52,446 nucleotides of DNA from Clostridiales bacterium (GTDB lineage: Bacteria; Bacillota; Clostridia; Lachnospirales; CAG-274). Under the pieces are notes generated by a model that worked only from the letters and a program-made list of their open reading frames with translations, had not been told where the DNA came from and did no database searches. Location of the stretch: contig JAHALF010000013.1 in NCBI GenBank assembly GCA_018371275.1, forward strand, positions 1 to 52,446, written 5' to 3'. Numbering within the stretch: position 1 is the first letter of the stretch; each line of letters opens with the position of its first letter. Positions 1-10,053 of the stretch are shown here, piece by piece. Position numbers and translations under genes: made by a program.

Positions 1-3000
1 TCATTAATAAGACGATTCCACACATCAATATTATTTTCTAATATATCTTTCGAATTATTATCAGTTAATATAATATTTTTATTTATAAAATTTACAAATT
101 CAACACCCCAATATTCCTTATCTAAATTCCAATAAGTGCTAATATTTTGTGAGTTAAATTGAATTTTATCATTTTTAAAAAGACAATTTGATATATCACA
201 TTCACTTTTTAAGTTATTAATCTTACTTAAATCTGTGATTTCAGTTTTATTATTTTCACAATATTTTACTTTAAGTTCATATTTTATATTAGAATTTAGT
301 ATCATAAATACTTCATTTTCTTCATTAGCAAATTTATTTTCTTCATCTAATGAATTTATATATAAACTAATAAAATTATCAAAATTTTCATTTATATATT
401 CTTTAACATATTGTAGTTTATCATCGTTATCATCTATGTATATTTTACTTATTAGTTTACCATACTCAATATCTTCACCTAAAATAACCTTAACTATACA
501 TTTAACATTATCTAAATTTAATTTATATGCTTTAATTTCTTGTAATTTTAAAATAGCATCTTTATTATCATTAAGTTTTTGAATATCATTAAACTTAACA
601 TTAGCTAATTTTATATTTTTATAAAAGTTTTCAATATCTTCATCTTCTAATCTTGATATAATATTTTCATTATCTTCAATATATAAATTAAATTTATCAA
701 GTTTAGGTTCTTCAATATTTTCACTTTGTTTAAAATATAAATAAAACTTATAAAAGTTATTTTTTGTAATATCTTCTATTAAATATATATTAAGCAAAAT
801 ATCATCATATAAGTTAATTGAAATAGAATTATATATGTCTTGTACTTTACTATTATCAAAACCACCTAGAATATTAAATAAAAACTCATTTAAAGTATTA
901 TATAATATATTTACATATTTTTTCAAGTTTTTAGCTTTTAAATTATTAAGAAGTTTTATAAATTTTATTAATTCATAATTTTTTTCTGTAATAAAATCTA
1001 CCCACCATCCATCATAAAATTCACAATTTTCTTCTAATTTTTTGTTTATAATATTAAGTATATAATTAAGATTATTTTCTAAACAATACTCCACTATATT
1101 TTTATTTAAAATATTATCTCTATTAAAATCATTTTCATTTAATCTTTTTACAATGTTTTCAGGATTTTCAACTTCTAATAGTACATCTTGTGGTTTACCT
1201 TCTAATAAATTTTTTAGATAAATTTTATCATTTTTACCTAAATAACCTTGATAAAAAATTTCTTTATAATAATAATATGTTTCATCAACTAAACCATTTA
1301 AAATAAGAAAATTAATAAAATCTAAATAATTTTTATTTTCAATTTGTTCTATGTAATCATTAAAAATTTGCTCTTTTTCATTATATGGTATATTGGATAA
1401 AATTTTTTTAATAGCTTGTAATTTAATTTCTTCTAATTTTGAATTTATTTCTTTTTTTTCTATTTTTAATATTTCTATTTCTTTTTCTTTATCTTGCTTT
1501 ATTTTTTGTGATATTTCTTTACTATCTTTTACCTTTATATACTTTTCTATAAATTGATAATAATTGTATTTATAATTTGTATCACCATCTTTTATTTCTT
1601 TAGAATCTTCTTTATCTTCATACCATTTTTTTAAGATGTCTACCCAAGGTTCATCTGTTCTGATACACCTAACATCTGATGGTAACATAAGTGATATAAG
1701 TTCAAATTCATCAAATTCTATTTCATTATTTAAAGTATTAATTCTTTTTTCTTTATCATTTATTTTATTCTTTAAAAATAATGTATAATATTCTTTTGTT
1801 TTATTTAAAATTTCATAAATATAACCTTGATTTTTCTGCAAATCATCAAATTCTTTAGGGCAAACATTTTTAAGAACAATAATAGCAAATAATTTATCTA
1901 TATTTAACTCTAATTCATCTATAGATATAATATTTGAATATATTTTAAACTCATTTACTATATTTTTTAATAATCTCATATCATCTATATAAAGAGAAAT
2001 CTTAAATATTACATCATCACTAGGTTTTTTATCTATATGTTTTAATAATTGTAATAACATATTTTCTGAGTTACTAGAATTAATAACAGGAATAATAGGA
2101 ATTATAAAGTCAAAAAATTTAGTTCTAGTTTTGGCATCAAATAATTCATCTTTAATCATATAAATAAACTTTACAGTATGTTTTAAATGATAAGTTTTAT
2201 TATATTTATTAACTAGAAAATTTAATTCTCTTAATTTTGTAAAAATATCTAAATTATCATATCTATCTAAATCTTCAAATACAACAATTTTTGTTTTAGA
2301 ATTACTTAAAATATATACTAATTCTTTAATATCTTTATCAAGTATAGTTTCATCATTTTCTTTATCTTCACTAAAATTTGCCTCTGTTCCTTTAACATTT
2401 ATTTTAGAAAGTTTAAATTTACTATTACTATAAAATTTATTAAAAAAATAGAATAAAGGTATAGCTATAATAAATCCCCATATTATCATCAATAATAACT
2501 TTTTATCATCATCTAAGTTTTTTATAGAATTTAAAATAGTCAATTCTTTTCTTGATAACCAAATAAAAATCCCTATTATAAGTAAAACTGTATTTATAGT
2601 ATTTAAAAAAACATTTTCTTCACTATTATTAATTTTAAATTTATACTTACTTAATGGTATACTATCTTGATTGATTTGTACTAATATTTGATTTATTAGT
2701 TGTTTCTCAACCCTATTTTCAACAACACTTTCATTTTCTTTAGAAATATCTTTATAATTGCCTAATGATATAGTTATAATATTTTCAAGATTATTTTGCC
2801 TAACATAGCTTTCCCATATAGTAGTTTTACCTGAACCATAAATACCAGATATAGCAATATTTTTTATATCTTCATTTTTTAAAGCATAGTCTAAAGCCTC
2901 ATTATAAGGAGATTTTTCTTCTAAAATTTCTGGTATTAATTTATGAAATTTAAAATTATTCTTTTCTTCCTTTTCATTATTTATATTAGTTAATTTTTCT

Positions 3001-3083
3001 TCTTTATTGCTATTTGTATCAATCTGTTTTTGTTCTTCATCATTATTTGTGTTTATTGTTTTATCTTCTTCTGTATCTTGCAT
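1..3083 (-). CDS. YobI-like membrane P-loop NTPase (partial, runs off left edge)
   Basis: The frame from ATG 3083 is open to the window edge (at least 1027 codons); I checked the frame at several points. An acidic, low-complexity N-terminus of about 45 residues is followed by a Walker A motif, GIYGSGKT, at residues 80-87. Two hydrophobic segments lie near 158-178 and 191-211. A Walker B-like VVFEDLDRYDN lies near 262-272 and long charged helices follow. This order (P-loop, two membrane segments, Walker B with EDLDR) is that of the YobI-like/KAP-type NTPases, which are membrane-associated with the ATPase domain in the cytoplasm. The biochemical role is not established from the sequence. The start has an upstream GAGGTG and lies 18 nt after the stop of the helicase-methylase gene, so the two should be co-transcribed. 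A nucleic-acid-defence role is inferred from that neighbour only. Confidence 0.75.
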   Translation of the reverse strand, partial: MQDTEEDKTINTNNDEEQKQIDTNSNKEEKLTNINNEKEEKNNFKFHKLIPEILEEKSPYNEALDYALKNEDIKNIAISGIYGSGKTTIWESYVRQNNLENIITISLGNYKDISKENESVVENRVEKQLINQILVQINQDSIPLSKYKFKINNSEENVFLNTINTVLLIIGIFIWLSRKELTILNSIKNLDDDKKLLLMIIWGFIIAIPLFYFFNKFYSNSKFKLSKINVKGTEANFSEDKENDETILDKDIKELVYILSNSKTKIVVFEDLDRYDNLDIFTKLRELNFLVNKYNKTYHLKHTVKFIYMIKDELFDAKTRTKFFDFIIPIIPVINSSNSENMLLQLLKHIDKKPSDDVIFKISLYIDDMRLLKNIVNEFKIYSNIISIDELELNIDKLFAIIVLKNVCPKEFDDLQKNQGYIYEILNKTKEYYTLFLKNKINDKEKRINTLNNEIEFDEFELISLMLPSDVRCIRTDEPWVDILKKWYEDKEDSKEIKDGDTNYKYNYYQFIEKYIKVKDSKEISQKIKQDKEKEIEILKIEKKEINSKLEEIKLQAIKKILSNIPYNEKEQIFNDYIEQIENKNYLDFINFLILNGLVDETYYYYKEIFYQGYLGKNDKIYLKNLLEGKPQDVLLEVENPENIVKRLNENDFNRDNILNKNIVEYCLENNLNYILNIINKKLEENCEFYDGWWVDFITEKNYELIKFIKLLNNLKAKNLKKYVNILYNTLNEFLFNILGGFDNSKVQDIYNSISINLYDDILLNIYLIEDITKNNFYKFYLYFKQSENIEEPKLDKFNLYIEDNENIISRLEDEDIENFYKNIKLANVKFNDIQKLNDNKDAILKLQEIKAYKLNLDNVKCIVKVILGEDIEYGKLISKIYIDDNDDKLQYVKEYINENFDNFISLYINSLDEENKFANEENEVFMILNSNIKYELKVKYCENNKTEITDLSKINNLKSECDISNCLFKNDKIQFNSQNISTYWNLDKEYWGVEFVNFINKNIILTDNNSKDILENNIDVWNRLIN

Positions 3084-3101
3084 ATATCACCTCATATAAT
3101 A

Positions 3102-6100
3102 TTATTGCATAGGTTTTATATTTTGTTTTATATAGTTTATTTCTTCTTCATCAAGTCCATATTTTTTAAATAATTGCTCATCTATTTCATCTATTGATTT
3201 GTTCCAATCAATATCAGAATTGTTAGTAAAATCTTGTATAGGTACAAATCTATATGTTTTAGCTGTTGCGTGTTGACTAGCTTTTGATATTGAATGAAGA
3301 AATCTTGCAAATTTTGTAGTTAGATATTTGCATAAATTCATAGACAATTCATTATTTAAGTTTAAATCTGCTCCTATAACAATATATGTTTCTGTACATA
3401 TTGTATTAGGTTCTCCAACAAAAGCATTAAGATTATCATCTGAAAGTTCAGTTCCTATATTGTTTGTATACGATGTAAAAACTTTATAATTGTCTATCCA
3501 TAAAGTATTGTTTTTGATTAAACTTTTTTCAACATATCCTATTGTTTTGCCTTTGCCATAACATAATATAGGTTCAATTAAATTATTATTATCTTTATAA
3601 TATTCTTTACTTTCTGTAAAATTACCTTCTAATCCAAAAGGCTTTCTTGAAGATATGTGATGCATTAAACTTTCAAATTTTCCTAACTTATTTAAAATAT
3701 CAATACTTATATTATCTCTAATAAAAATATCTAAATCATCAATTTTTAAAGGTCGTTTTGTATTGCTTATTATATTGCCATTTTTTATAGTTTTTAATCT
3801 GATACTATTATTATTATTTACTTCTTTATCCATTAAAAAATAACATACCCCACCCCTAATATTTGTATTAGGAAAAATATCTTCAGGTGTTAAACAATCA
3901 CATATAAATATTAAATTTTTACAGTTAAGCATATTATCTCTAAATTTATCTAAACCTTTACCACCTACAAACCACCTACTAGGGGTAATAAATGATATAT
4001 ATTTTGTATTTATTTTTTGTGCCTCTTCTACAAAAAAATGATATAATGGTTTTGCACTTGATTGAGCTCCACCGTCCATTTCTTGATAAGGTGGATTACC
4101 TATTATTACATCAAATTTCATATTTTCACCCCAAATTTCAGCTATTTTTTCTTTTAAATCACCTGTTTTTACTGCAGGTACTAAATCTAATTCTTTTAAA
4201 TTTTTACTATCAATATTTTCAAATTCTCCAAAAATAAAGTTTTTTGTAATATTATATACAATATTTGAAGGAGCAAAACCATATAATTGATTTTCAAATA
4301 TCCATTTTATTCTTTCTTCATCATTTTTAATTTGTTCTCTTAAGCCTTTAAAAAGTCTTTTTGCTATTTCAGTTAAATATAAACCACTTTTTACATATAA
4401 ATCTAAAAATTTTCTATTTTTATCTTTAAATATGTTAGGTTCATTTTCTTCTAAAGAATCTAACATCGTATTTACAACATTTCTAGGCGTAAATATTTGA
4501 TTAGTCTTTTGTGGTGGTATATAATCAAAAATATCTTCTTTACTCTCATTAGTAAAATAATTTGAAAGTCTTGATTTTACCTCAAAAAATTTCTTTATAC
4601 TAGAATTAAAAACATTTTCATCAAATAGTCCACTTATATATTTTTCTGTACCATCTTCTTGTTTTTTTATAAATCCATCTCTAAGCTTTTTAAATTCATC
4701 TATTGTTATATTGGTAACTTCTAAAAATACATCTTCACTTATATTTTCTTCAAAATTTTTTAAAGTTGTATTTTCATTACCATAAGCCATTAAAAACGCT
4801 GGTATAGTTCTTGCAAATCCTCTTAAATGGGCTCTAACTTCATCTTCTGTTGTTTTCTTTTTAGTTTCTTCTTCTAATTCTAATTGTTGTTGCACTATAG
4901 TATACACTTCTTGTTTAATATCTTCTTGTATTTGATTTACTAATTCTATTTTTATACTTTCTTTTTCTTCTTCGTTGGCATTTTTATATTCAGGTATAAT
5001 TTCTTCTATCTTTTTCTCAATATTATTTTTAAAATTTGTTTCTAATTCTTTAGCTTTTTTATTTTTAATATCAAACTTTTCTTTTATAGTATCACAAAGT
5101 TCAGTTATTTCTTCTTTAAAAACACTTTTTACTGAATTTTCATTATCAAAATCTAATTCATCTAAATTGCTTGAATATAATTTTTCTCCAAATATATTAT
5201 TTGAAGTATTTATAACTATATCTCTACTTATTTCTACATTGTTTTCATCATCAAGCATAACATCTTTGATTTCAATTTGAGTATATTTCCCCTCTTTTTG
5301 TGGAGCTATTTTATCTAAAATAGTTTTTAATTCATTAGAAACACTAAATATATTAGAAACATTATCAAATAAAAGATTACACATAAAACCTTTTCTAACT
5401 ATTTCTTCTGATTTAATTTTAATTGGTATTGTTAGAATTTCTTCTACATTTAATTCTTTTAAAGTACCAGCATCATCTCTAGCTATTACAGGGAAAAAAT
5501 TTAATAATTCCTTTATATTTTCTTTTCTATCTTCAGTATTTATTTTTTGTCCATTAGATTTAAGATTATTTGCAAATTCATCAAATAATGTTAATGTCCT
5601 TTCTGGAGCAAAATCAAATACATAAGCATTTTCTTTTCTCATTAATATTTTTTTATCTTCATCAAAATATTCGTATGGATTTTGTACTCTAAAAGCCGTT
5701 TGAAAATATAATGCAGGTGATGTAATATTACTAAGCATTAAAACTCCTGTCCATTCAGGTATAGTTACACCAGTAGTTAATTGTCCTACTGAAAGAGTAA
5801 TTGTTCTATCATTATGTTTAATAGCTTCTTTAATTCTTTCTAAATTAGTAATTTTTTCATTATCATTATCTTTACCATTACCTGCAACTGATATAATTTT
5901 ATAATTACTAAATAAACTATGTTGTTTTAATAATTTTTCTAAAGCATTAACACTGTCTATTCTATTTAAAAGCCAAAAAGTATGTTTTAATTCTTCTCTA
6001 TGTTCACTTATTGAAAAAGGAAACTTATTTGTAGCTAAATTATCTAAAAATTTTTTAACTTCTTTTTTATGAACAAATTCAGAATTTTCAACCCTAAAAA

Positions 6101-7262
6101 ATTCATTTAAATCAAATGTAAAATCAATATCTAAATCTTTAGATTCTTTTCCTATTTCTTCTATTATTAAAGAACTCATTTGATATGTAAAAAGATTTAA
6201 AGTTGGTAAATCTTCATAAGGGTTTTTATCTTCTTTATTCCAATTTTCTTTGGCTTTTTGCTCATCTATATAGCTCCAATTATAAATTTGATTTTCTTTA
6301 AATTTTTCATTTGCTATAGCTTTAAAAGGTGTACCTGATAAATGTAGAGTAAAATCTCTTTTAATTTTAGAAAAAGCTTTATCTGTTCTTTCTGTATCAA
6401 CTCCTTCGTGTGCCTCATCTATAACTAAAATATCCCAAGGTAAATCTGCTATCCAAGAATATTTGTCATAATTTCCTCCAAATTCTTCAGCTCCTTTTAA
6501 ATCTTGTAAAGAAATAAAATATACCATTTTATAATTTTCATCTTCTGAAACAAGACAAATATCTAAATATTCTTTTCTTGATAAAATACCCCTTTCATTT
6601 TTTAATATTTTAGCATCAGATACAAATTTTATATTTTTATATTTCCAAGCTATAAATTTATTAAAATCATCATACCAAGAATTAGATATAGTAGGACGAT
6701 TAGTAACAAGTAGTACTTTATTTACATTTGATTTTAATATAAAATCATAAGTAGTTAATGTTTTACCAAACCTAGGCTTACAATTCCATAAAAACTCTTT
6801 TTTATATTCATTACTATTAAAATATTCTAAAGTTTTTTCTACTGCTAGTTCTTGCTCTTTTCTTAATTTATATTCAATTTTTTCTATAGATTCTGTTTTA
6901 TTATCATATATATTTATAAATTCATCTGTTAATTTTTCTGCTTTTTCTGGTGTTCCATTAAAATAAAACCATTCTGTAGCACCTGTTCCAAAATCTTTTT
7001 TATCTATTCCATTTTGAATAAAATATCTATGTAAATCTTTATCGTGAAACCAAGTTCCATCTATTTTTTGTGCTCTTCTCTCAAATAATATATTTGCTAT
7101 TAAACCTATAGTTTTAACTTGTTCATTAACTCTATCCTTTACTTTTCTAGTTGTTTCACCAATCTTAATACAACCATTATGTATAGGAGATTGTGGTAAA
7201 GTATATGCATAAATTTTAATATTTTGTGCTTCAAAAGGTTTTATAATAGTTTTATCTCTCAT
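3102..7262 (-). CDS. GIY-YIG / SF2 helicase / Eco57I-type methylase fusion (restriction-modification protein)
   Basis: This is a protein of about 1386 residues that probably cuts, translocates on and methylates DNA. The N-terminal 15-90 region resembles a GIY-YIG nuclease fold (YAYTLP, then KIGETTR). A superfamily 2 helicase follows, with Walker A PRFGKT near residue 165, DEAH near 281, and further motifs including LSGTP and QTAFRVQNP. A C-terminal N6-adenine methylase has a derived SAM motif (VKSG, where the family usually has CKSG or CGSG) near 956 and catalytic NPPY near 1055. The open frame extends to 7289, but an AAGGAGG site lies inside that extension and is well spaced for ATG 7262, which I prefer. 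The gene overlaps the upstream methylase subunit by 11 nt, implying coupled translation. No frameshift or stop was seen over 4.2 kb. Confidence 0.85.
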   Translation of the reverse strand: MRDKTIIKPFEAQNIKIYAYTLPQSPIHNGCIKIGETTRKVKDRVNEQVKTIGLIANILFERRAQKIDGTWFHDKDLHRYFIQNGIDKKDFGTGATEWFYFNGTPEKAEKLTDEFINIYDNKTESIEKIEYKLRKEQELAVEKTLEYFNSNEYKKEFLWNCKPRFGKTLTTYDFILKSNVNKVLLVTNRPTISNSWYDDFNKFIAWKYKNIKFVSDAKILKNERGILSRKEYLDICLVSEDENYKMVYFISLQDLKGAEEFGGNYDKYSWIADLPWDILVIDEAHEGVDTERTDKAFSKIKRDFTLHLSGTPFKAIANEKFKENQIYNWSYIDEQKAKENWNKEDKNPYEDLPTLNLFTYQMSSLIIEEIGKESKDLDIDFTFDLNEFFRVENSEFVHKKEVKKFLDNLATNKFPFSISEHREELKHTFWLLNRIDSVNALEKLLKQHSLFSNYKIISVAGNGKDNDNEKITNLERIKEAIKHNDRTITLSVGQLTTGVTIPEWTGVLMLSNITSPALYFQTAFRVQNPYEYFDEDKKILMRKENAYVFDFAPERTLTLFDEFANNLKSNGQKINTEDRKENIKELLNFFPVIARDDAGTLKELNVEEILTIPIKIKSEEIVRKGFMCNLLFDNVSNIFSVSNELKTILDKIAPQKEGKYTQIEIKDVMLDDENNVEISRDIVINTSNNIFGEKLYSSNLDELDFDNENSVKSVFKEEITELCDTIKEKFDIKNKKAKELETNFKNNIEKKIEEIIPEYKNANEEEKESIKIELVNQIQEDIKQEVYTIVQQQLELEEETKKKTTEDEVRAHLRGFARTIPAFLMAYGNENTTLKNFEENISEDVFLEVTNITIDEFKKLRDGFIKKQEDGTEKYISGLFDENVFNSSIKKFFEVKSRLSNYFTNESKEDIFDYIPPQKTNQIFTPRNVVNTMLDSLEENEPNIFKDKNRKFLDLYVKSGLYLTEIAKRLFKGLREQIKNDEERIKWIFENQLYGFAPSNIVYNITKNFIFGEFENIDSKNLKELDLVPAVKTGDLKEKIAEIWGENMKFDVIIGNPPYQEMDGGAQSSAKPLYHFFVEEAQKINTKYISFITPSRWFVGGKGLDKFRDNMLNCKNLIFICDCLTPEDIFPNTNIRGGVCYFLMDKEVNNNNSIRLKTIKNGNIISNTKRPLKIDDLDIFIRDNISIDILNKLGKFESLMHHISSRKPFGLEGNFTESKEYYKDNNNLIEPILCYGKGKTIGYVEKSLIKNNTLWIDNYKVFTSYTNNIGTELSDDNLNAFVGEPNTICTETYIVIGADLNLNNELSMNLCKYLTTKFARFLHSISKASQHATAKTYRFVPIQDFTNNSDIDWNKSIDEIDEQLFKKYGLDEEEINYIKQNIKPMQ

Positions 7263-8010
7263 ATTTCTCCATTTCCTCCTTATATACATTACATATACTA
7301 CATTCTACATATTTATAAAAAATATCGTTTTTTTCCTTTTCTTCATCTAAATCTAAAATTTCTTCAAATAAAGACAACTGCTTAACTTCCTTTTTTACTT
7401 CTCTAAAATTAGAAAAAACATTCCCTAGTTCATTTTCTTTTTCATCAAATATTTCCTCTAATGTATATTCTGTTCTAATTACTTTTATATTTTTTTCATT
7501 AGTTGTATTGTTAACTTCTTTCCATTCACTTAAAATAATAGGTTTGTTATTAGCAGTTTTTCTAGTTAGGAAATTACCTTGAACTATATTTGAAGAAATT
7601 ATTGTTTTAGCACTAGATAAAACTTTTTTTTTAGGCTTTGAATCAAACCTATATATAGCTTTATTATAATAATAATAAAAACACTCATAAATATTTATAC
7701 CACATTTTTTTACATTATCTTCTAATAATTCTATACCATATATTGTACTCAAAGAAATTAAAGCATTATTTTCAAACTCTACTATATTAGAGCTTTTTTT
7801 TAATAGATTTGCAAAACGTCTTTTTAAAATTTCAACTAAAAATATACCTTCTCCAACAGCTGGTTCTAATATAGTGGCTCTTATATCTTCAATTTTTTCT
7901 TTTAATCCCTCCATATTTAATATCTCATTTACAGTTTTTACAGGAGTAAATACTTCTCCGTGTTGCCTAACACGATTTCTTGTTTTAATTAATTTTTCTT
8001 GTTTTTCCAA
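7252..8010 (-). CDS. N6-adenine DNA methylase subunit (short)
   Basis: This 252-residue protein has an HGEVFTP segment and a SAM-binding motif I, EPAVGEGIFL, at residues 49-58, as in N6-adenine methylases of restriction systems. I find no NPPY or similar motif IV, so it may bind SAM or DNA but probably needs the NPPY-bearing partner encoded next door. The start is TTG at 8010. A GGAGG lies 7 nt upstream, and the nearby ATG at 8015 is in a different frame. The gene overlaps the large fusion gene by 11 nt. It is first in the operon driven by the promoter at 8066-8094. Confidence 0.75.
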   Translation of the reverse strand: MEKQEKLIKTRNRVRQHGEVFTPVKTVNEILNMEGLKEKIEDIRATILEPAVGEGIFLVEILKRRFANLLKKSSNIVEFENNALISLSTIYGIELLEDNVKKCGINIYECFYYYYNKAIYRFDSKPKKKVLSSAKTIISSNIVQGNFLTRKTANNKPIILSEWKEVNNTTNEKNIKVIRTEYTLEEIFDEKENELGNVFSNFREVKKEVKQLSLFEEILDLDEEKEKNDIFYKYVECSICNVYKEEMEKYER

Positions 8011-8065
8011 AACATTTCCTCCAAATTAATCAATTATTATGAATATAACCTATATTTTACATATA

Positions 8066-8094
8066 ATTATATAATAATATTTATATCTTTTCAA
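8066..8094 (-). promoter_or_regulatory. Sigma-A-type promoter of the restriction-methylase/YobI operon
   Basis: Read on the minus strand, TTGAAA (8094-8089) and TATAAT (8071-8066) are separated by exactly 17 nt, about 55 nt before the TTG start at 8010. It gives the three-gene operon its own transcription, independent of the upstream virB4. Confidence 0.7.
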
Positions 8095-8149
8095 TATTAG
8101 ACATAATAACCAATTAATTTATATTTAACTATAAAAAACAAATATATTT

Positions 8150-9970
8150 CTATCTTCCCCCACTTTTGCCCATATATTCAAGTTTATACTCAGGTATAGT
8201 AAAGTTTATATGCAACCTTTTAGCTCCAGCCATAAATAAGGCGTGTCCTCGTTTTTTAGCTAGTAATAAGTCTTGTTCTGCTTCTGTTAAATCATATAAT
8301 TTAGTTGTTTCTTTTAAATTTTGTCCATCTGTTCCCATAAGTATTTTGTATGTTGGTATATCTAAAAGTGCTTGTCCATACTGTTTTATATTATCACTTA
8401 AAAAATCCACTACACTATGTGATATTACTGCCACGCTACCCTCATACTTTCTAACTCTTTTCATCATATTTCTTAAATACACAAGTGATTGAGGCACTTT
8501 TTCATCTATCATTAAATAACTTTCATCACATATTAACATTATTTTTTCATTTCTATTTTTGCATATCTTTTCCCAACAATAAGTAAGTATATTAAAATAT
8601 TGCGTCCTTTTTACACTATCTGATGTACCTTGTAAGCCGTTTGTATCAAAACATATAAAGTTAGAATTATCTTCTACTGTTGTGTGTCCGTTCCATATAA
8701 AGCTATCACTTCCTATTGCTATATCTGACAATAATATTGATATTTGTAGTAATATTTCGTTTTGACTTTCTTTAAATTCTTCTAAAATCAAATTATATAA
8801 ATCTTTAAATGTTGGAAAATCTTCTGCCTTTAATTTTGTTACATCTGTATCCCAATCTATTCCAAAATTTTTATAAAGTTTAACCAACATATTTTTTAAA
8901 ATAGCCATTTGCATATCTGTTAATGAACTATTATATAAACTAAAAAATATTTCTAAATTTTTTATATGTAATGCTAAATCATTTATACCATCATCTTCAT
9001 TAAATAACTTATCTGTTTCATTTTCATCATCTTTAGGTAGTGGTCTTATTTGTAGTGGATTTATTTTTCCTTTTGTTCCACCAACTGCGTTTATAAGGTT
9101 TCCACCTAAATTTTTACATAGTTCTTTGTACTCACTTTCTGGGTCTATAAGTATTATTTTAGTATTGTTCATATATTCACTAATTATTATATGTTTTATA
9201 ACAGTTGATTTACCTACACCACTATTTCCCATTATTACAATATTTGAGTTTGTTCTGTCGCTTTCTCTTTTCCATATATCTGTTATAACAAGTACTCCGT
9301 TACTATCAGTAGCAAAATAATAACCTGAACCATCATTAAAGTCACTTCTTGCAAATGGAAAGCCACCTACAAATGTTGATATAGGAACGATTTTTTATAG
9401 TATATTTTCTATTTTTTCCTTATTTGTAAAAGTAGGATATATATGTTTAAATAATTCCTTTTGTAAGTTAGGTATTGCTCTCATCTTACATTTTAAAACA
9501 CTTATCATACTTTCCGAACGCCTACAAACTCTCTTAAAGTCTTGTTCATCTCTTGACATTGTAGCTACACAAACTGTCATAAGTGCTACTGTTTCATTAT
9601 CCCTGTCTATTCGTGCAATAATTTTTTCTCCATCTTCTGCCGATTTTTCGGCTCTTTGTCTAGTTAAAGGGTCTTTTGAAGATTCTGCTAAACTTCTATC
9701 GTATGTTATATTTCTTGATATTGATGTTATTAAGTTTGTATTGTCAATAGGCTTTATTCCTATTGTTACAACTGTATTAGGTATATTTGTTATTTTAGAT
9801 AACTATTCGCTTTTTACTTTGTTAGGATATTTTATAATACCATAAATTTTTGTAAAGCTTTCGCCTATATGTAAAGTATTTTTGTTAAACCTTAAACCTA
9901 TTGGTGTTAATATATCTAACATTGGATTAGTTTGTTTTTTCTTATTTTTTATATTTATTTTTTTAAACAT
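8150..9970 (-). pseudogene. virB4: VirB4-family conjugation ATPase, interrupted by two in-frame stops
   Basis: VirB4 ATPases energise the type IV secretion channel at the membrane. A single frame of 607 codons runs from ATG 9970 (AAGGAG upstream) to 8150, but codon 56 is TAG (9805-9803) and codon 192 is TAA (9397-9395); no frame change is needed. The last piece, from 9232, holds Walker A GNSGVGKST and Walker B MLICDES, and ends with the family's RGHALF-like region. The sequence fits TGG to TAG (or CAG to TAG) and CAA to TAA changes. As written, no full-length ATPase can be made without readthrough. It is separated from its usual partner genes by the RES gene. Confidence 0.85.
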
Positions 9971-9997
9971 TTTATTCTCCTTTTATTTGTAATAAAA

Positions 9998-10030
9998 AAT
10001 AAGATAGTAATTGTTTTATACTATCTTATT
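9998..10030 (-). terminator. Rho-independent terminator after the RES gene
   Basis: A perfect 12-bp stem (9998-10009 with 10019-10030) has a 9-nt loop and is followed on the minus strand by TTTTTTATT. It lies between the RES gene and virB4, so it would block read-through into virB4. Confidence 0.75.
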
Positions 10031-10053
10031 TCCTGTTAAAGATTATTTTTTTC

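Noticed and set aside
235..582. Plus-strand ORF of 115 residues near the left edge
   Set aside because: It is the antisense shadow of the long minus-strand YobI-like gene; the hydrophobic, Ser/Leu-rich composition is typical of reversed AT-rich coding DNA.
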